From JACKDX01 sp964640175 (GTDB taxonomy: Bacteria; Myxococcota_A; Polyangia; Polyangiales; GCA-016699535), in NCBI GenBank assembly GCA_964640175.1, contig CAZXFW010000006.1, positions 62,001 to 126,000 of the forward strand: a stretch of DNA of 64,000 bases, in the 5' to 3' direction. Each line of letters starts with the position of its first letter. The stretch's first letter is position 1. Below are positions 56,134 to 64,000 of this stretch, in pieces. The position numbers and the translations under genes are program-made. The notes below the pieces were generated by a model. It had not been told where the DNA came from, did not search any database, and saw nothing but the letters and a program-made list of their open reading frames with translations.

Positions 56134-56163
56134 AGTCTAAAGAAGCCAATTCCATGGAGTCAA
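56134..56163 (-). promoter_or_regulatory. Promoter of the 51-residue membrane protein gene
   Basis: On the minus strand TTGACT (56158-56163) and TAGACT (56134-56139) are 18 bases apart, 44 bases before the ATG at 56090. The -35 matches five of six consensus bases and the -10 four of six. Confidence 0.5.
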
Positions 56164-56208
56164 GAATCTCTACATAATTAGAGCCAAACCGAGTACTAAT
56201 CAGTCAAA

Positions 56209-56886
56209 ATGTGGGTTTTAGTCATCGGAAATAAGTCCTCTCTCGATCGGGCCGAAAGTGGCGCCGGAGTGCTTAGGCAGCTCGGCTGTACGGTCCATAC
56301 GGCCGATTTGTGGGATGAACTGGATATCTTGATTCAAGCACATAAGCCCCCTGCGGCCGTATTGGTGGAAGCGTTGGACCAGGTGGATGCGGGCCGAGCA
56401 GCCATGGCACGCCTCACTGCCATTCCTGCATTACGCAATGTGCCCGTCTTAATAGCTATCACGGTTAACGCGATTCAACGCCTTCAAGCCCACGATGGGT
56501 TCGATGACTTTGTGCTTGTGCCCTACGTACCTGCAGAGCTTTACATGCGTGTACGCAAAGGAGAATGGCGACACAGTGAGTTCTCGGGAGCTGAAATTCT
56601 CAAAGTTGGGTCTCTTACGTTAGACCTCGCAGGGCATGAACTGTCCGTACGTGGCCGTGCAGTCGCACTGACACAACAAGAGTTTGCCTTGTTGCGATTC
56701 TTATGTGAGCACCGAGGCCGTGTGTTTAGCCGGGACCAGCTCCTTGAACGCGTATGGGGCGTAGATTATTATGGAAGCAGCCGTACCGTGGATATCCACA
56801 TTCGTCGGCTGCGCATGAAACTGGGGGAAGCGGCTCAACCCCTCGAAACCGTGCGAGGGGTCGGCTATAAGATCAAGGCCCCATGA
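56209..56886 (+). CDS. OmpR/PhoB-type regulator with a receiver lacking the phospho-acceptor
   Basis: 225 residues. The C-terminal 100 residues are a clear winged-helix DNA-binding domain of the OmpR/PhoB class (LTQQEFALLRFLCEHRGRVF, SRDQLLERVWGVDYYGSSRT, VDIHIRRLRMKLGEAAQP, ETVRGVGYKIKAP). The N-terminal part folds like a receiver but the acidic pair is replaced (LVIGNKSS) and the expected aspartate strand reads AAVLVEALDQ, a Glu where Asp should be. It is probably not regulated by phosphorylation; the Glu may mimic the active state. It is translationally coupled to pdxA (ATGA at 56883-56886). Confidence 0.85.
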   Translation: MWVLVIGNKSSLDRAESGAGVLRQLGCTVHTADLWDELDILIQAHKPPAAVLVEALDQVDAGRAAMARLTAIPALRNVPVLIAITVNAIQRLQAHDGFDDFVLVPYVPAELYMRVRKGEWRHSEFSGAEILKVGSLTLDLAGHELSVRGRAVALTQQEFALLRFLCEHRGRVFSRDQLLERVWGVDYYGSSRTVDIHIRRLRMKLGEAAQPLETVRGVGYKIKAP

Positions 56887-57905
56887 AACGTGAAATCGCG
56901 CCCCTGGCTATAAGCTGCGGAGATCCTTCGGGAATTGGGCCTTATGTTGCCTTGAACGCAGCCCTAGCGCTGGCCAAAGAGCACCCCAGCGTGCTCTTTG
57001 GAGACGCAGAACAGCTACACCAATTGGCACGCCATGCACCCGCTATGCCGTTATCTGTGCTTGGCACCATGGATGAATGGACACCTTCCCATCAAGCCGT
57101 GTCCGTGATTGATGTATGCCGTATCTCGTCGAACGATATTTCCAAACACACTCCCAACGCCGCTTGCGGAAACGCTCAGCTTCAGTTTCTGAAGCGTGCT
57201 GCCGATGCGGTGATGCACGGCAAAGCACGCGCACTGGTCACGGCTCCGATGAGCAAAGCTTCAGTCAGCATGAGCGGTGTTAACTTTCACGGCCACACCG
57301 AATTTCTCGCAGACATCGCTGGGCTAGCAACCGATGCAGTGAGCATGTTGTTCTTAGGACCTCGCTTGAAAACAGCTCTTGTCACCACACACCTTTCCCT
57401 GAAACACGTGCCTATGGCCATCACTGCCAAGCGTGTCACCCGAGCCATTGTTCATGCCGCAGAAGCCATCCTGGCGTTGGCCCGTGCAGGTCAAGTATCT
57501 CTTCCAGCCAGCCTTGTCGTGTGTGGGCTCAATCCGCACGCAGGCGAAGAGGGGCTGTTTGGACTGGAAGAGTCCCAACACATCGCGCCAGGCATGCATC
57601 AAGCACGTCAACATGCCGTATTTAACAATGGAAATGTAGAGCTCGTTGGGCCATTAGGTGCAGAAACGGCTTTCCGGTTGGCCGCCTCCGGCACGTACGC
57701 CGCCGCAGTTGCGATGTACCACGATCAAGCCACCATTGCGTCCAAGCTTCTTGACTGGAATCACGCAGTGAATGTGACGTGGGGGCTGCCGTTTGTCCGT
57801 ACCAGTGTTGACCACGGCGTGGCTTACGATGCCGCCAAAACGGGCACCGCTGATGCGACTGCCATGGTTGCCGCCATGCGAGTTGCGTTAGACTTATCGC
57901 AATGA
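56883..57905 (+). CDS. pdxA: 4-hydroxythreonine-4-phosphate dehydrogenase
   Basis: 340 residues, close to the usual 330. PdxA oxidises 4-phosphohydroxy-L-threonine with NAD in pyridoxal phosphate synthesis. Seen: ISCGDPSGIGPYVALNAAL at the start, the active-site HGHTEFL at about residue 136 with metal-binding His, AMYHDQATIASKLLDW and TSVDHGVAYDAAKTGTADAT at the end. All known catalytic motifs are intact. It is flanked by translationally coupled genes on both sides (regulator upstream and UvrA paralogue downstream, each by ATGA), an unusual association for pdxA. Confidence 0.95.
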   Translation: MKREIAPLAISCGDPSGIGPYVALNAALALAKEHPSVLFGDAEQLHQLARHAPAMPLSVLGTMDEWTPSHQAVSVIDVCRISSNDISKHTPNAACGNAQLQFLKRAADAVMHGKARALVTAPMSKASVSMSGVNFHGHTEFLADIAGLATDAVSMLFLGPRLKTALVTTHLSLKHVPMAITAKRVTRAIVHAAEAILALARAGQVSLPASLVVCGLNPHAGEEGLFGLEESQHIAPGMHQARQHAVFNNGNVELVGPLGAETAFRLAASGTYAAAVAMYHDQATIASKLLDWNHAVNVTWGLPFVRTSVDHGVAYDAAKTGTADATAMVAAMRVALDLSQ

Positions 57906-60424
57906 CGCATCCCTTTTCGAAACGAACGTCCGAAACGTCCGATAATTGTGTTTCAGTTCGAGGAGCCCGCGAACACAATCTCAAGAATATCTCTTTAACC
58001 TTCCCTCAACAGGCCATGGTGGTCGTGACAGGGCCAAGCGGATCCGGCAAATCGTCCCTCGCTATTGATACAATTTATGCAGAAGGCCAACGGCGCTATC
58101 TGGAAATGCTGAGCTACCAGTCGAACGAACTACTGGCGCGTCTTGCAAAGCCCAAAGTCGAGTGGATCGAAGGACTACCGCCCACGGTGGTACTGCGGCC
58201 TTTTCACGGAATGCGGCATCCTCTTGCCACCGTGGGAACCGTCACCCGGCTTGAAGACTATCTGCGCGTGCTTGGGGCACGTCTTGGCACAGCCTATTGT
58301 CCACAATGTGACACTCCTGTTGCTCCCATGAGCCTACAAACCATCGCGACACATGTCCTGGCACACCCAGCCAACATGCGTTTTACCGTACTTGCACCAC
58401 TAGGAATCTATGAAGGAAATTCCTTAAAACCCATCCTCGAAGATCTTCGCAGACGCGGTTTCGTACGAGTGCTCTTTCATGGAAAAACATACGCACTGGA
58501 TGACGCTTCAGTGATCTTGCCCGAGGTTCAAGGAGAGCTTGAAGTTCAGATTGATCGATTACGCGTCGATGACAGCCAAAAAAGCCGCTTGTTTGAAGCG
58601 TTGGAACTTGCGCTTACCTTAAGTCCCCGCATTCACATCCGTTACGAAAATGAAACCACCGAGGCACTTTCTCCCCATTGGATATGTATGCAGTGCCATG
58701 CAGAACTCCCTCCCCTGTCGGTAGAACTTTTGTCTTTCACCCATCGACTGGGAAGCTGTGCCGATTGCCATGGACTCGGCCGTTCCGATAACAACCACGC
58801 TTCTAGCTCGCAAACCTGTATGACATGTTTAGGAACTCGACTTTCCAGGGCTGCTTCAGCAGTACGGCTTGGCGGGCTTCGTTTTACAGAGGTTCGCACC
58901 ATGTCTGCCGATGCCTTGTGTGAGTGGCTAGCAACACTTCCTATCGATGCGCAACACGAAGAATTGCACACCTCGATACGAGAACCTTTGCGTCGTCGAC
59001 TTAAATTGCTGGGCGAGGTCGGGCTTGGATACTTGGAACTCTCACGTTCGATGTCAGCGTTGTCAGTGGGCGAAGCTAGCCGAGTGGCATTAATAGGACA
59101 ATGGGACAGCGCGATGAGCGGGGTGCTGTGCATCATTGACGAGCCTTCTCAAGGTCTTCATCGCGCAGACCTTCACAAGATGCTTAATGTCTTAAAAAAA
59201 CTGCGCGCCCAAGGCAACAGCACATTAATCGTCGAACATGATCTTGCTGTCATACGGCAAGCCGACCATCTGATTGATATGGGGCCTGGCGCAGGATCTT
59301 ACGGCGGTCACATTATCAGCCAAGGGACCCCCAAAGCCGTAAGTGCAGACCGTCAATCCATCACCGGGCAATACCTTGCTGGCAGTCGTTCTATCCCTGT
59401 GCCAAACCGCCGAAGAGCTGTGGGGACTGCACATATTGCCATCAAACGTGCCAGCATTCATACACTCAACGACCTGTCAGTGGACATTCCCTTAGGCCTT
59501 TTTGTGGGCATTAGCGGTGTCAGTGGAAGTGGAAAAACCGTATTGGTTCGCGATGTTTTGGTGCCTGCCCTTACCCACTATTTGCAAGGCGAACCTACAG
59601 CACGCCCGTCCTTCGCCACGTTTGAGGGGTTTGAGCATATTCACAAATTGATTTCAGTAGACCAAGAGCCCATTGGCAGGAATGCCCGATCCAATCCTGC
59701 AACCTACACAGGCCTTTGGGACGTGATACGGGAACTCTACGCTTCGTTACCTGAAGCACGCGCGCGCGGTTACAAAACATCACGCTTTAGCTTCAATGTA
59801 AAAGGCGGTCGGTGCGAAGCATGCCAGGGCACGGGTATCGTGCACATCGACATGAGCTTGCTTCCAGATGCACACGTTCCCTGCGAACAATGTAGTGGCC
59901 TGCGCTTCAACGCCGAAACACTGCATGTACGCTATAAAGGGTTACATGTAGCAGAGCTGCTTAATCGAACAATCTCTGAAGCTCGTGACTTACTTGGCGC
60001 CATACCCAAAGCCGAACGCATATTGCAAGCCTTGGAACGACTCGGCCTTGGTTATCTTCAACTGGGACAGGCCGCCCCTACGTTATCCGGCGGAGAAGCA
60101 CAACGTCTCAAACTTGCCAGCGAGCTTGCGCGGCCTACTCAAAACGCGACACTGTATGTACTGGACGAGCCTTCAGCAGGATTGCATCTCAGTGACGTGG
60201 AAATTCTATTGCAGGCTTTGCACGGCCTCGTCGATCAGGGTCATACTGTGATAGCGATTGAGCACCACTTGGACATTTTAAAACAAGCCGACCACCTGAT
60301 TGACTTAGGTCCCGGCGCCGGGCCTTTCGGCGGCCATGTGATTGCCACTGGCACCCCGGAAGCATTGACAACTCAACCTCGATCATTAACCGGGAAAGAA
60401 CTTAACCATGTACTTACACCTTAA
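57902..60424 (+). CDS. UvrA paralogue without the DNA-binding insertion domain
   Basis: 840 residues against about 940 for excision-repair UvrA. ABC half I: Walker A GPSGSGKSSLAIDTI, Walker B LCIIDEPSQGLHRADL, but the signature reads LSVGEASRVALIG in place of LSGGEAQR. ABC half II: Walker A GVSGSGKTVLVRDVL, signature LSGGEAQRLKLASELA and LYVLDEPSAGLHLSDV. The UvrB-binding-type segment (LEDLRRRGFVRVLFHGKTYA) is present. Between the CxxC pairs (SCADCHGLG and QTCMTCLGTR, about residues 285-310) the roughly 100-residue insertion domain is missing. Zinc site GGRCEACQGTG with a later CEQC is kept. It belongs to the UvrA-like paralogues rather than the repair enzyme. It overlaps pdxA by ATGA. Confidence 0.85.
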   Translation: MTHPFSKRTSETSDNCVSVRGAREHNLKNISLTFPQQAMVVVTGPSGSGKSSLAIDTIYAEGQRRYLEMLSYQSNELLARLAKPKVEWIEGLPPTVVLRPFHGMRHPLATVGTVTRLEDYLRVLGARLGTAYCPQCDTPVAPMSLQTIATHVLAHPANMRFTVLAPLGIYEGNSLKPILEDLRRRGFVRVLFHGKTYALDDASVILPEVQGELEVQIDRLRVDDSQKSRLFEALELALTLSPRIHIRYENETTEALSPHWICMQCHAELPPLSVELLSFTHRLGSCADCHGLGRSDNNHASSSQTCMTCLGTRLSRAASAVRLGGLRFTEVRTMSADALCEWLATLPIDAQHEELHTSIREPLRRRLKLLGEVGLGYLELSRSMSALSVGEASRVALIGQWDSAMSGVLCIIDEPSQGLHRADLHKMLNVLKKLRAQGNSTLIVEHDLAVIRQADHLIDMGPGAGSYGGHIISQGTPKAVSADRQSITGQYLAGSRSIPVPNRRRAVGTAHIAIKRASIHTLNDLSVDIPLGLFVGISGVSGSGKTVLVRDVLVPALTHYLQGEPTARPSFATFEGFEHIHKLISVDQEPIGRNARSNPATYTGLWDVIRELYASLPEARARGYKTSRFSFNVKGGRCEACQGTGIVHIDMSLLPDAHVPCEQCSGLRFNAETLHVRYKGLHVAELLNRTISEARDLLGAIPKAERILQALERLGLGYLQLGQAAPTLSGGEAQRLKLASELARPTQNATLYVLDEPSAGLHLSDVEILLQALHGLVDQGHTVIAIEHHLDILKQADHLIDLGPGAGPFGGHVIATGTPEALTTQPRSLTGKELNHVLTP

Positions 60425-60450
60425 AATTTTTTACAAAATGGTATTCTCTC

Positions 60451-60861
60451 ATGGCCACGCATCGCATTGAAATCACAACACAAGGTCGTGGGTTTTATCC
60501 CATCGATAAGGAAGTCAATGCAGTAATGCCTGATGCGGGACAACACGCCGAGCTTTGTCATGTGTTTCTTCATCACACAAGCGCATCGCTTATCCTATGT
60601 GAAAATGCCGACCCGGATGTGCAACGTGACCTGGAGCGCTTTTTTGCCCGCCTCGTACCTGACGGAGATCCTCTGTTTCGTCACACCGCAGAAGGTCCAG
60701 ATGATATGCCAGCCCATGTACGAACGGTGCTTACCCAAAACTCTATCACACTCCCGGTTGCACGAGGAAAGTTAGTGCTTGGCACATGGCAAGGATTGTA
60801 TGTTTGGGAGCATCGACGAGGAGCCCATCTACGAACACTCACTGTCACCTGCATACCGTGA
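60451..60861 (+). CDS. yjbQ: YjbQ family (UPF0047) protein
   Basis: 136 residues with the conserved fold features: TQGRGFYPIDKEVNAVMPDA near the start, HVFLHHTSASLILCENADPD with the conserved HHTSAS, RHTAEGPDDMPAHVRTVL and LGTWQGLYVWEHRRGAHLRT. These are all the expected segments. The family has been reported to have weak thiamin-phosphate-synthase-type activity, but the physiological role is unknown. It lies 26 bp after the UvrA paralogue. Confidence 0.9.
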   Translation: MATHRIEITTQGRGFYPIDKEVNAVMPDAGQHAELCHVFLHHTSASLILCENADPDVQRDLERFFARLVPDGDPLFRHTAEGPDDMPAHVRTVLTQNSITLPVARGKLVLGTWQGLYVWEHRRGAHLRTLTVTCIP

Positions 60862-60872
60862 CCAGACACACC

Positions 60873-60928
60873 CAGGACGCGTTCTCATGCATGAAATAAA
60901 TTCAGCATGGCATGCACTCGGCGTCCTG
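60873..60928. terminator. Possible hairpin between convergent yjbQ and ppdK
   Basis: Perfect 8-bp arms CAGGACGC (60873-60880) and GCGTCCTG (60921-60928) surround a 40-base loop with an inner TGCATG/CATGCA pairing. It lies between the two convergent stops. There is no clear T-tract, so it may act as a terminator only weakly. Confidence 0.4.
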
Positions 60929-60962
60929 CTCGAACTCGCTTCTGCGTAACGTGATCGTGGTG

Positions 60963-63668
60963 TTAGCCGTGGGATTTAAGAACCGGCTGCGCAGCGGCTA
61001 GCCGCGCCACTTGAACACGATACGGCGAACACGATACATAATCGAGCTTTAGTTCTTCCACAAAGGCAATCGATAGAGGATCTCCTCCGTGTTCTCCACA
61101 AATACCTAGCTTGATGTCAGGGCGCGTACGGCGAGCCTTATCAACCGCGATCCGCATCAATGCACCGACCCCTTCGACATCGAGAGTCGAAAAGGGATCA
61201 TTGAGTAACAACGCAAGCCCCTCTCCGACATAGTCAGGAAGAAACCTCCCAGCGTCATCGCGACTAATTCCAAGCGTTGTCTGAGTTAAATCGTTCGTTC
61301 CAAACGAACAAAACTCTGCATATCGAGCAATTTCATCCGCCACCAAACACGCACGAGGCGTTTCCAACATGGTCCCCACACGATAGGTAAGCTGTGCACC
61401 CACGTCTTTGAATACCGTAGCAACAATTTCATCGACGAGAACTTTGGCTTTACGCATCTCCTCGGCACTCATAATCAAGGGCAACATAATCTCGGGCTCA
61501 ACGTCTATCCCTTCTGCTTTGCACTGGAGCGCTGCACGGATAATCGCCTGAACTTGCATTCCATAGATATCAGGGTGCGTCAGGCCAAGGCGAATGCCTC
61601 GATGGCCCAGCATCGGATTTGATTCATGCAGCGTCTGAACACGACGCCCAAGTACTGCGGCGTGAATGCCTAACGCCTTTGCAACTGGCTCAAGGTCTTT
61701 TTCGGACTGTGGCATAAACTCATGAAGAGGCCAGTCAAGCAACCGAATGGTCACAGGTAATCCCTGCATTTCACGGAAAATGCCTTCGAAATCCGCTTGC
61801 TGCATGGGCGCAATCTGACGCAACCAAGGAGCGCGAGCTTGTGAAGTTTCAGCCAAAAGCGCACACCGCACAGCAAGTAGGCGGTCTGTTTCGAAAAACA
61901 TGTGCTCGGTACGACACAAGCCAATGCCTTCTGCTCCGAACTCTCGTGCGGTGCGTGCATCTATCGGCCTGTCGGCATTCGCACGCACGCGTAACCGTCG
62001 ATAACGATCAGCCCAACCCAGGAGCCTATTCAGCTCTTGACCGCCTCCCGAAAGCGGTTGGACAGGCACTTCCTGTGCATACACAAGGCCGCGTGTGCCA
62101 TCAATGCTCATCGATGCGCCTTCCGAAAGCTCTGCCACGGTACCGTCTGCTTTACGCACACGGACTACCGCTACAGATTCATCAATCGACACCGCATTTG
62201 CCCCCACGACACAAGGCTTCCCCATGCCTCGAGCCACGACCGCTGCATGCGAAGTCATCCCCCCTGTTGCAGTTAAAATGCCTTTAGCTGCCTTCATGCC
62301 GCGAATATCATCAGGGCTTGTTTCATTACGCACCAACACCACGCTTAAGCCTTTGGATGCCTTCGCTTCTGCATCTTCGGGGTGAAGCACGATCTGCCCC
62401 GTGGCCGCACCTGGGCTTGCCGGGAGTCCTTTTGCTATCGGATGTATTCCCTGAGTTGCCAGTAGTTCAGGTGCTTGGAGCACCGGGTGCATCAGTTGAT
62501 CGAGCGACGTGGCATCCACACGTTCAACAGCTTCCATTTCGCTGATCAACGCCTCTTTCACCAAATCCGAAGCAATGCGCACTGCTGCTTGTGCCGTACG
62601 CTTACCAGCGCGCGTTTGTAAAACCCAAAGCTTGCCACGTTCTACGGTAAACTCCACGTCTTGCATATCGCGTCGATGTTTCTCAAGCTCTTCTACACGT
62701 TCGCATAGCGCTTGATACGTTGCAGGCATGGTAGCTTCAAGCGTGTTTTCTTGAGCACGCACAGGAGCCGCACGTTTGCTAATGGCAAACGGCGTTCGAA
62801 TGCCAGCCACCACATCTTCTCCCTGTGCGTTTGGCAGATACTCTCCATACAGAATGTTTTCCCCCGTGGATGGATCGCGGCTAAACGCAACGCCTGAACC
62901 ACTGTCATCACCCAAATTGCCAAACACCATGCTTTGGACATTCACTGCAGTGCCCCATGAATCCGGATAACCATTCATGCGACGATAGCTCACGGCACGA
63001 GGGTTATTCCACGACTTGAACACGGCCCCAATCGCGCCCCATAACTGAGCTTGTACGTCTTGTGGAAAGGGCTTTCCTGTATGTTCATGGATCAGCTTTT
63101 TATACTCGTCGACCAACGTAACCAACGCGTCTCCTGGCACTAGCGGATCTGCCATACGTGAATCCCCAAGCCGAGTCTTAAGCCTCAACAATGCTTCATC
63201 GAACGTGCGACGCTCAACCCCCAACACGACATCGCCATACATCGTAAGTAAGCGACGATAGGCATCCCATGCAAATCGCCGGTTTCCACTTTGTACAGCC
63301 AACGCTTCAACGGTTTCATCGTTGAGCCCTACGTTAAGGACCGTATCCATCATGCCAGGCATGGACTTACGGGAACCGGAACGCACCGACAGCAACAATG
63401 GCTGATCCGCGTGTCCAAAACGACGGCCTACATGGTGTTCCACTTTAGCCAATGCCTGCGCGACTTCGTCTTTTAATCCCGATGGGTAAGCTCCTTCATG
63501 CGCGAAGTAATGGGCACACACTTCCGTGCTCAGCGTAAAGCCAGGAGGCACAGGCATGCCTAAATTAGCCATGTATGCTAAACTTGCGCCTTTGCCGCCT
63601 AACAGCTCGGGTTGACCCGCTGGCGTGGAACCGACGCCAAAAAGGTGAACATCCCTTGTCTTTGCCAT
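60963..63668 (-). CDS. ppdK: Pyruvate, phosphate dikinase
   Basis: 901 residues, the usual length. PPDK interconverts pyruvate, ATP and phosphate with PEP, AMP and PPi. Seen: the N-terminal ATP-binding start LLGGKGASLAYMANLGMPVP, the swinging phosphohistidine motif TGGMTSHAAVVARGMGKPCV near residue 450, the PEP-site motif GAEGIGLCRTEHMFFE, and the C-terminal GTMLETPRACLVADEIARYA and FGTNDLTQTTLGISRDDAGR. All catalytic motifs are present. No PPDK regulatory protein is in the window. It is convergent with yjbQ. Confidence 0.95.
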   Translation of the reverse strand: MAKTRDVHLFGVGSTPAGQPELLGGKGASLAYMANLGMPVPPGFTLSTEVCAHYFAHEGAYPSGLKDEVAQALAKVEHHVGRRFGHADQPLLLSVRSGSRKSMPGMMDTVLNVGLNDETVEALAVQSGNRRFAWDAYRRLLTMYGDVVLGVERRTFDEALLRLKTRLGDSRMADPLVPGDALVTLVDEYKKLIHEHTGKPFPQDVQAQLWGAIGAVFKSWNNPRAVSYRRMNGYPDSWGTAVNVQSMVFGNLGDDSGSGVAFSRDPSTGENILYGEYLPNAQGEDVVAGIRTPFAISKRAAPVRAQENTLEATMPATYQALCERVEELEKHRRDMQDVEFTVERGKLWVLQTRAGKRTAQAAVRIASDLVKEALISEMEAVERVDATSLDQLMHPVLQAPELLATQGIHPIAKGLPASPGAATGQIVLHPEDAEAKASKGLSVVLVRNETSPDDIRGMKAAKGILTATGGMTSHAAVVARGMGKPCVVGANAVSIDESVAVVRVRKADGTVAELSEGASMSIDGTRGLVYAQEVPVQPLSGGGQELNRLLGWADRYRRLRVRANADRPIDARTAREFGAEGIGLCRTEHMFFETDRLLAVRCALLAETSQARAPWLRQIAPMQQADFEGIFREMQGLPVTIRLLDWPLHEFMPQSEKDLEPVAKALGIHAAVLGRRVQTLHESNPMLGHRGIRLGLTHPDIYGMQVQAIIRAALQCKAEGIDVEPEIMLPLIMSAEEMRKAKVLVDEIVATVFKDVGAQLTYRVGTMLETPRACLVADEIARYAEFCSFGTNDLTQTTLGISRDDAGRFLPDYVGEGLALLLNDPFSTLDVEGVGALMRIAVDKARRTRPDIKLGICGEHGGDPLSIAFVEELKLDYVSCSPYRVQVARLAAAQPVLKSHG

Positions 63669-63777
63669 GGTGGCTGTCTACATACTACGCAGCTACCGTA
63701 AACGGAAGAACTATCGGAAACAAAGGGTAATACTAGGGAGTGGAGAGGCTTACCCATTCGATGCTAGGATGTGCTCT

Positions 63778-64000
63778 ATGAACACGCAACGCTGGCGCTT
63801 GGTTATCTCTGTTCAGAATTCCCCAGAATCCCTGCATCAGCTCGAAGTTAATGCCGACAATTGGATCACGGCACTGCGTCTTGGCCGCGAACAACTTGGC
63901 GAACAAGGCGGGCTTCCTCCAGGAGCCACGTGTGATGTCGCACAACAAGGTAAAGTGACTATTTTTGATCCCAACGAACAGCGCACCTATCTGCTCGAGT
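63778..64000 (+). CDS. Protein of unknown function, cut by the window end
   Basis: Read by hand: an ATG at 63778 (AGGA eight bases upstream) opens a frame that stays open to the end of the window, about 74 codons. It reads MNTQRWRLVISVQNSPESLH then QLEVNADNWITALRLGREQL, GEQGGLPPGATCDVAQQGKV and TIFDPNEQRTYLLE. The start looks like an N-terminal domain of a larger protein; I cannot name the family. It is divergent from ppdK. Confidence 0.65.
   Translation, partial: MNTQRWRLVISVQNSPESLHQLEVNADNWITALRLGREQLGEQGGLPPGATCDVAQQGKVTIFDPNEQRTYLLE

Overview
The window looks like part of a myxobacterial (Myxococcota, former Deltaproteobacteria) chromosome. The signs are a near-complete block of Glt gliding-machinery-type genes, many lipoproteins rich in cysteine, PEGA or delta-60 repeats, a cache-HAMP membrane protein with a myxobacterial-type tail, and two outer-membrane beta-barrels beside an essential ftsY. 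No tRNA, rRNA, CRISPR array or intact transposase was seen. The species cannot be named from the sequence.

Layout. 1-19 kb is accessory and envelope-oriented: a truncated lipoprotein gene, a DASS-type anion transporter, a decayed vapBC toxin-antitoxin pair, tandem delta-60 lipoproteins, an unknown lipoprotein, a frameshifted beta-helix lipoprotein, a two-gene cassette (PD-(D/E)XK nuclease-like protein plus two-TM protein), a small secreted cysteine-rich protein, a DNA-methylase fragment joined to a dead cysteine-rich lipoprotein gene, and an operon of three PEGA-like membrane proteins followed by cysteine-rich lipoproteins. 19.2-26.4 kb holds an RHH/MazF-type toxin-antitoxin pair, a REP-like inverted repeat, tsaE-carB, and a divergent M1-type peptidase plus membrane protein.

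26.4-46.4 kb is one long minus-strand unit (gltC-gltD-gltE-gltF-gltG-TPR lipoprotein-gltI in transcription order) behind a strong sigma-70-like promoter. The products would form an envelope-spanning scaffold: periplasmic TPR proteins, an inner-membrane FHA/TonB-like protein and a 3337-residue cytoplasmic TPR protein. Two outer-membrane beta-barrels at 50-52 kb may be the GltA/GltB-type partners. The gltJ/gltK genes and the AglRQS motor are not in the window, so gliding cannot be asserted.

46.5-64 kb is mixed housekeeping: a lipoprotein, a YraN homologue, HAMP and HEAT-repeat proteins, ftsY, the beta-barrels, a cache-HAMP protein, a degenerate acyl-CoA-synthetase-like protein, an unlisted 51-residue membrane protein with its own promoter, ribosome-binding site and terminator, a translationally coupled set (receiver-less regulator, pdxA, a UvrA paralogue without its insertion domain), yjbQ, ppdK and the start of an unknown gene.

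Most interesting for follow-up: the nuclease/membrane-protein cassette at 9.7-11.2 kb, the compact glt locus, the PEGA/cysteine-rich operon with a 64-bp perfect repeat, the reduced UvrA, and the 51-residue membrane protein.
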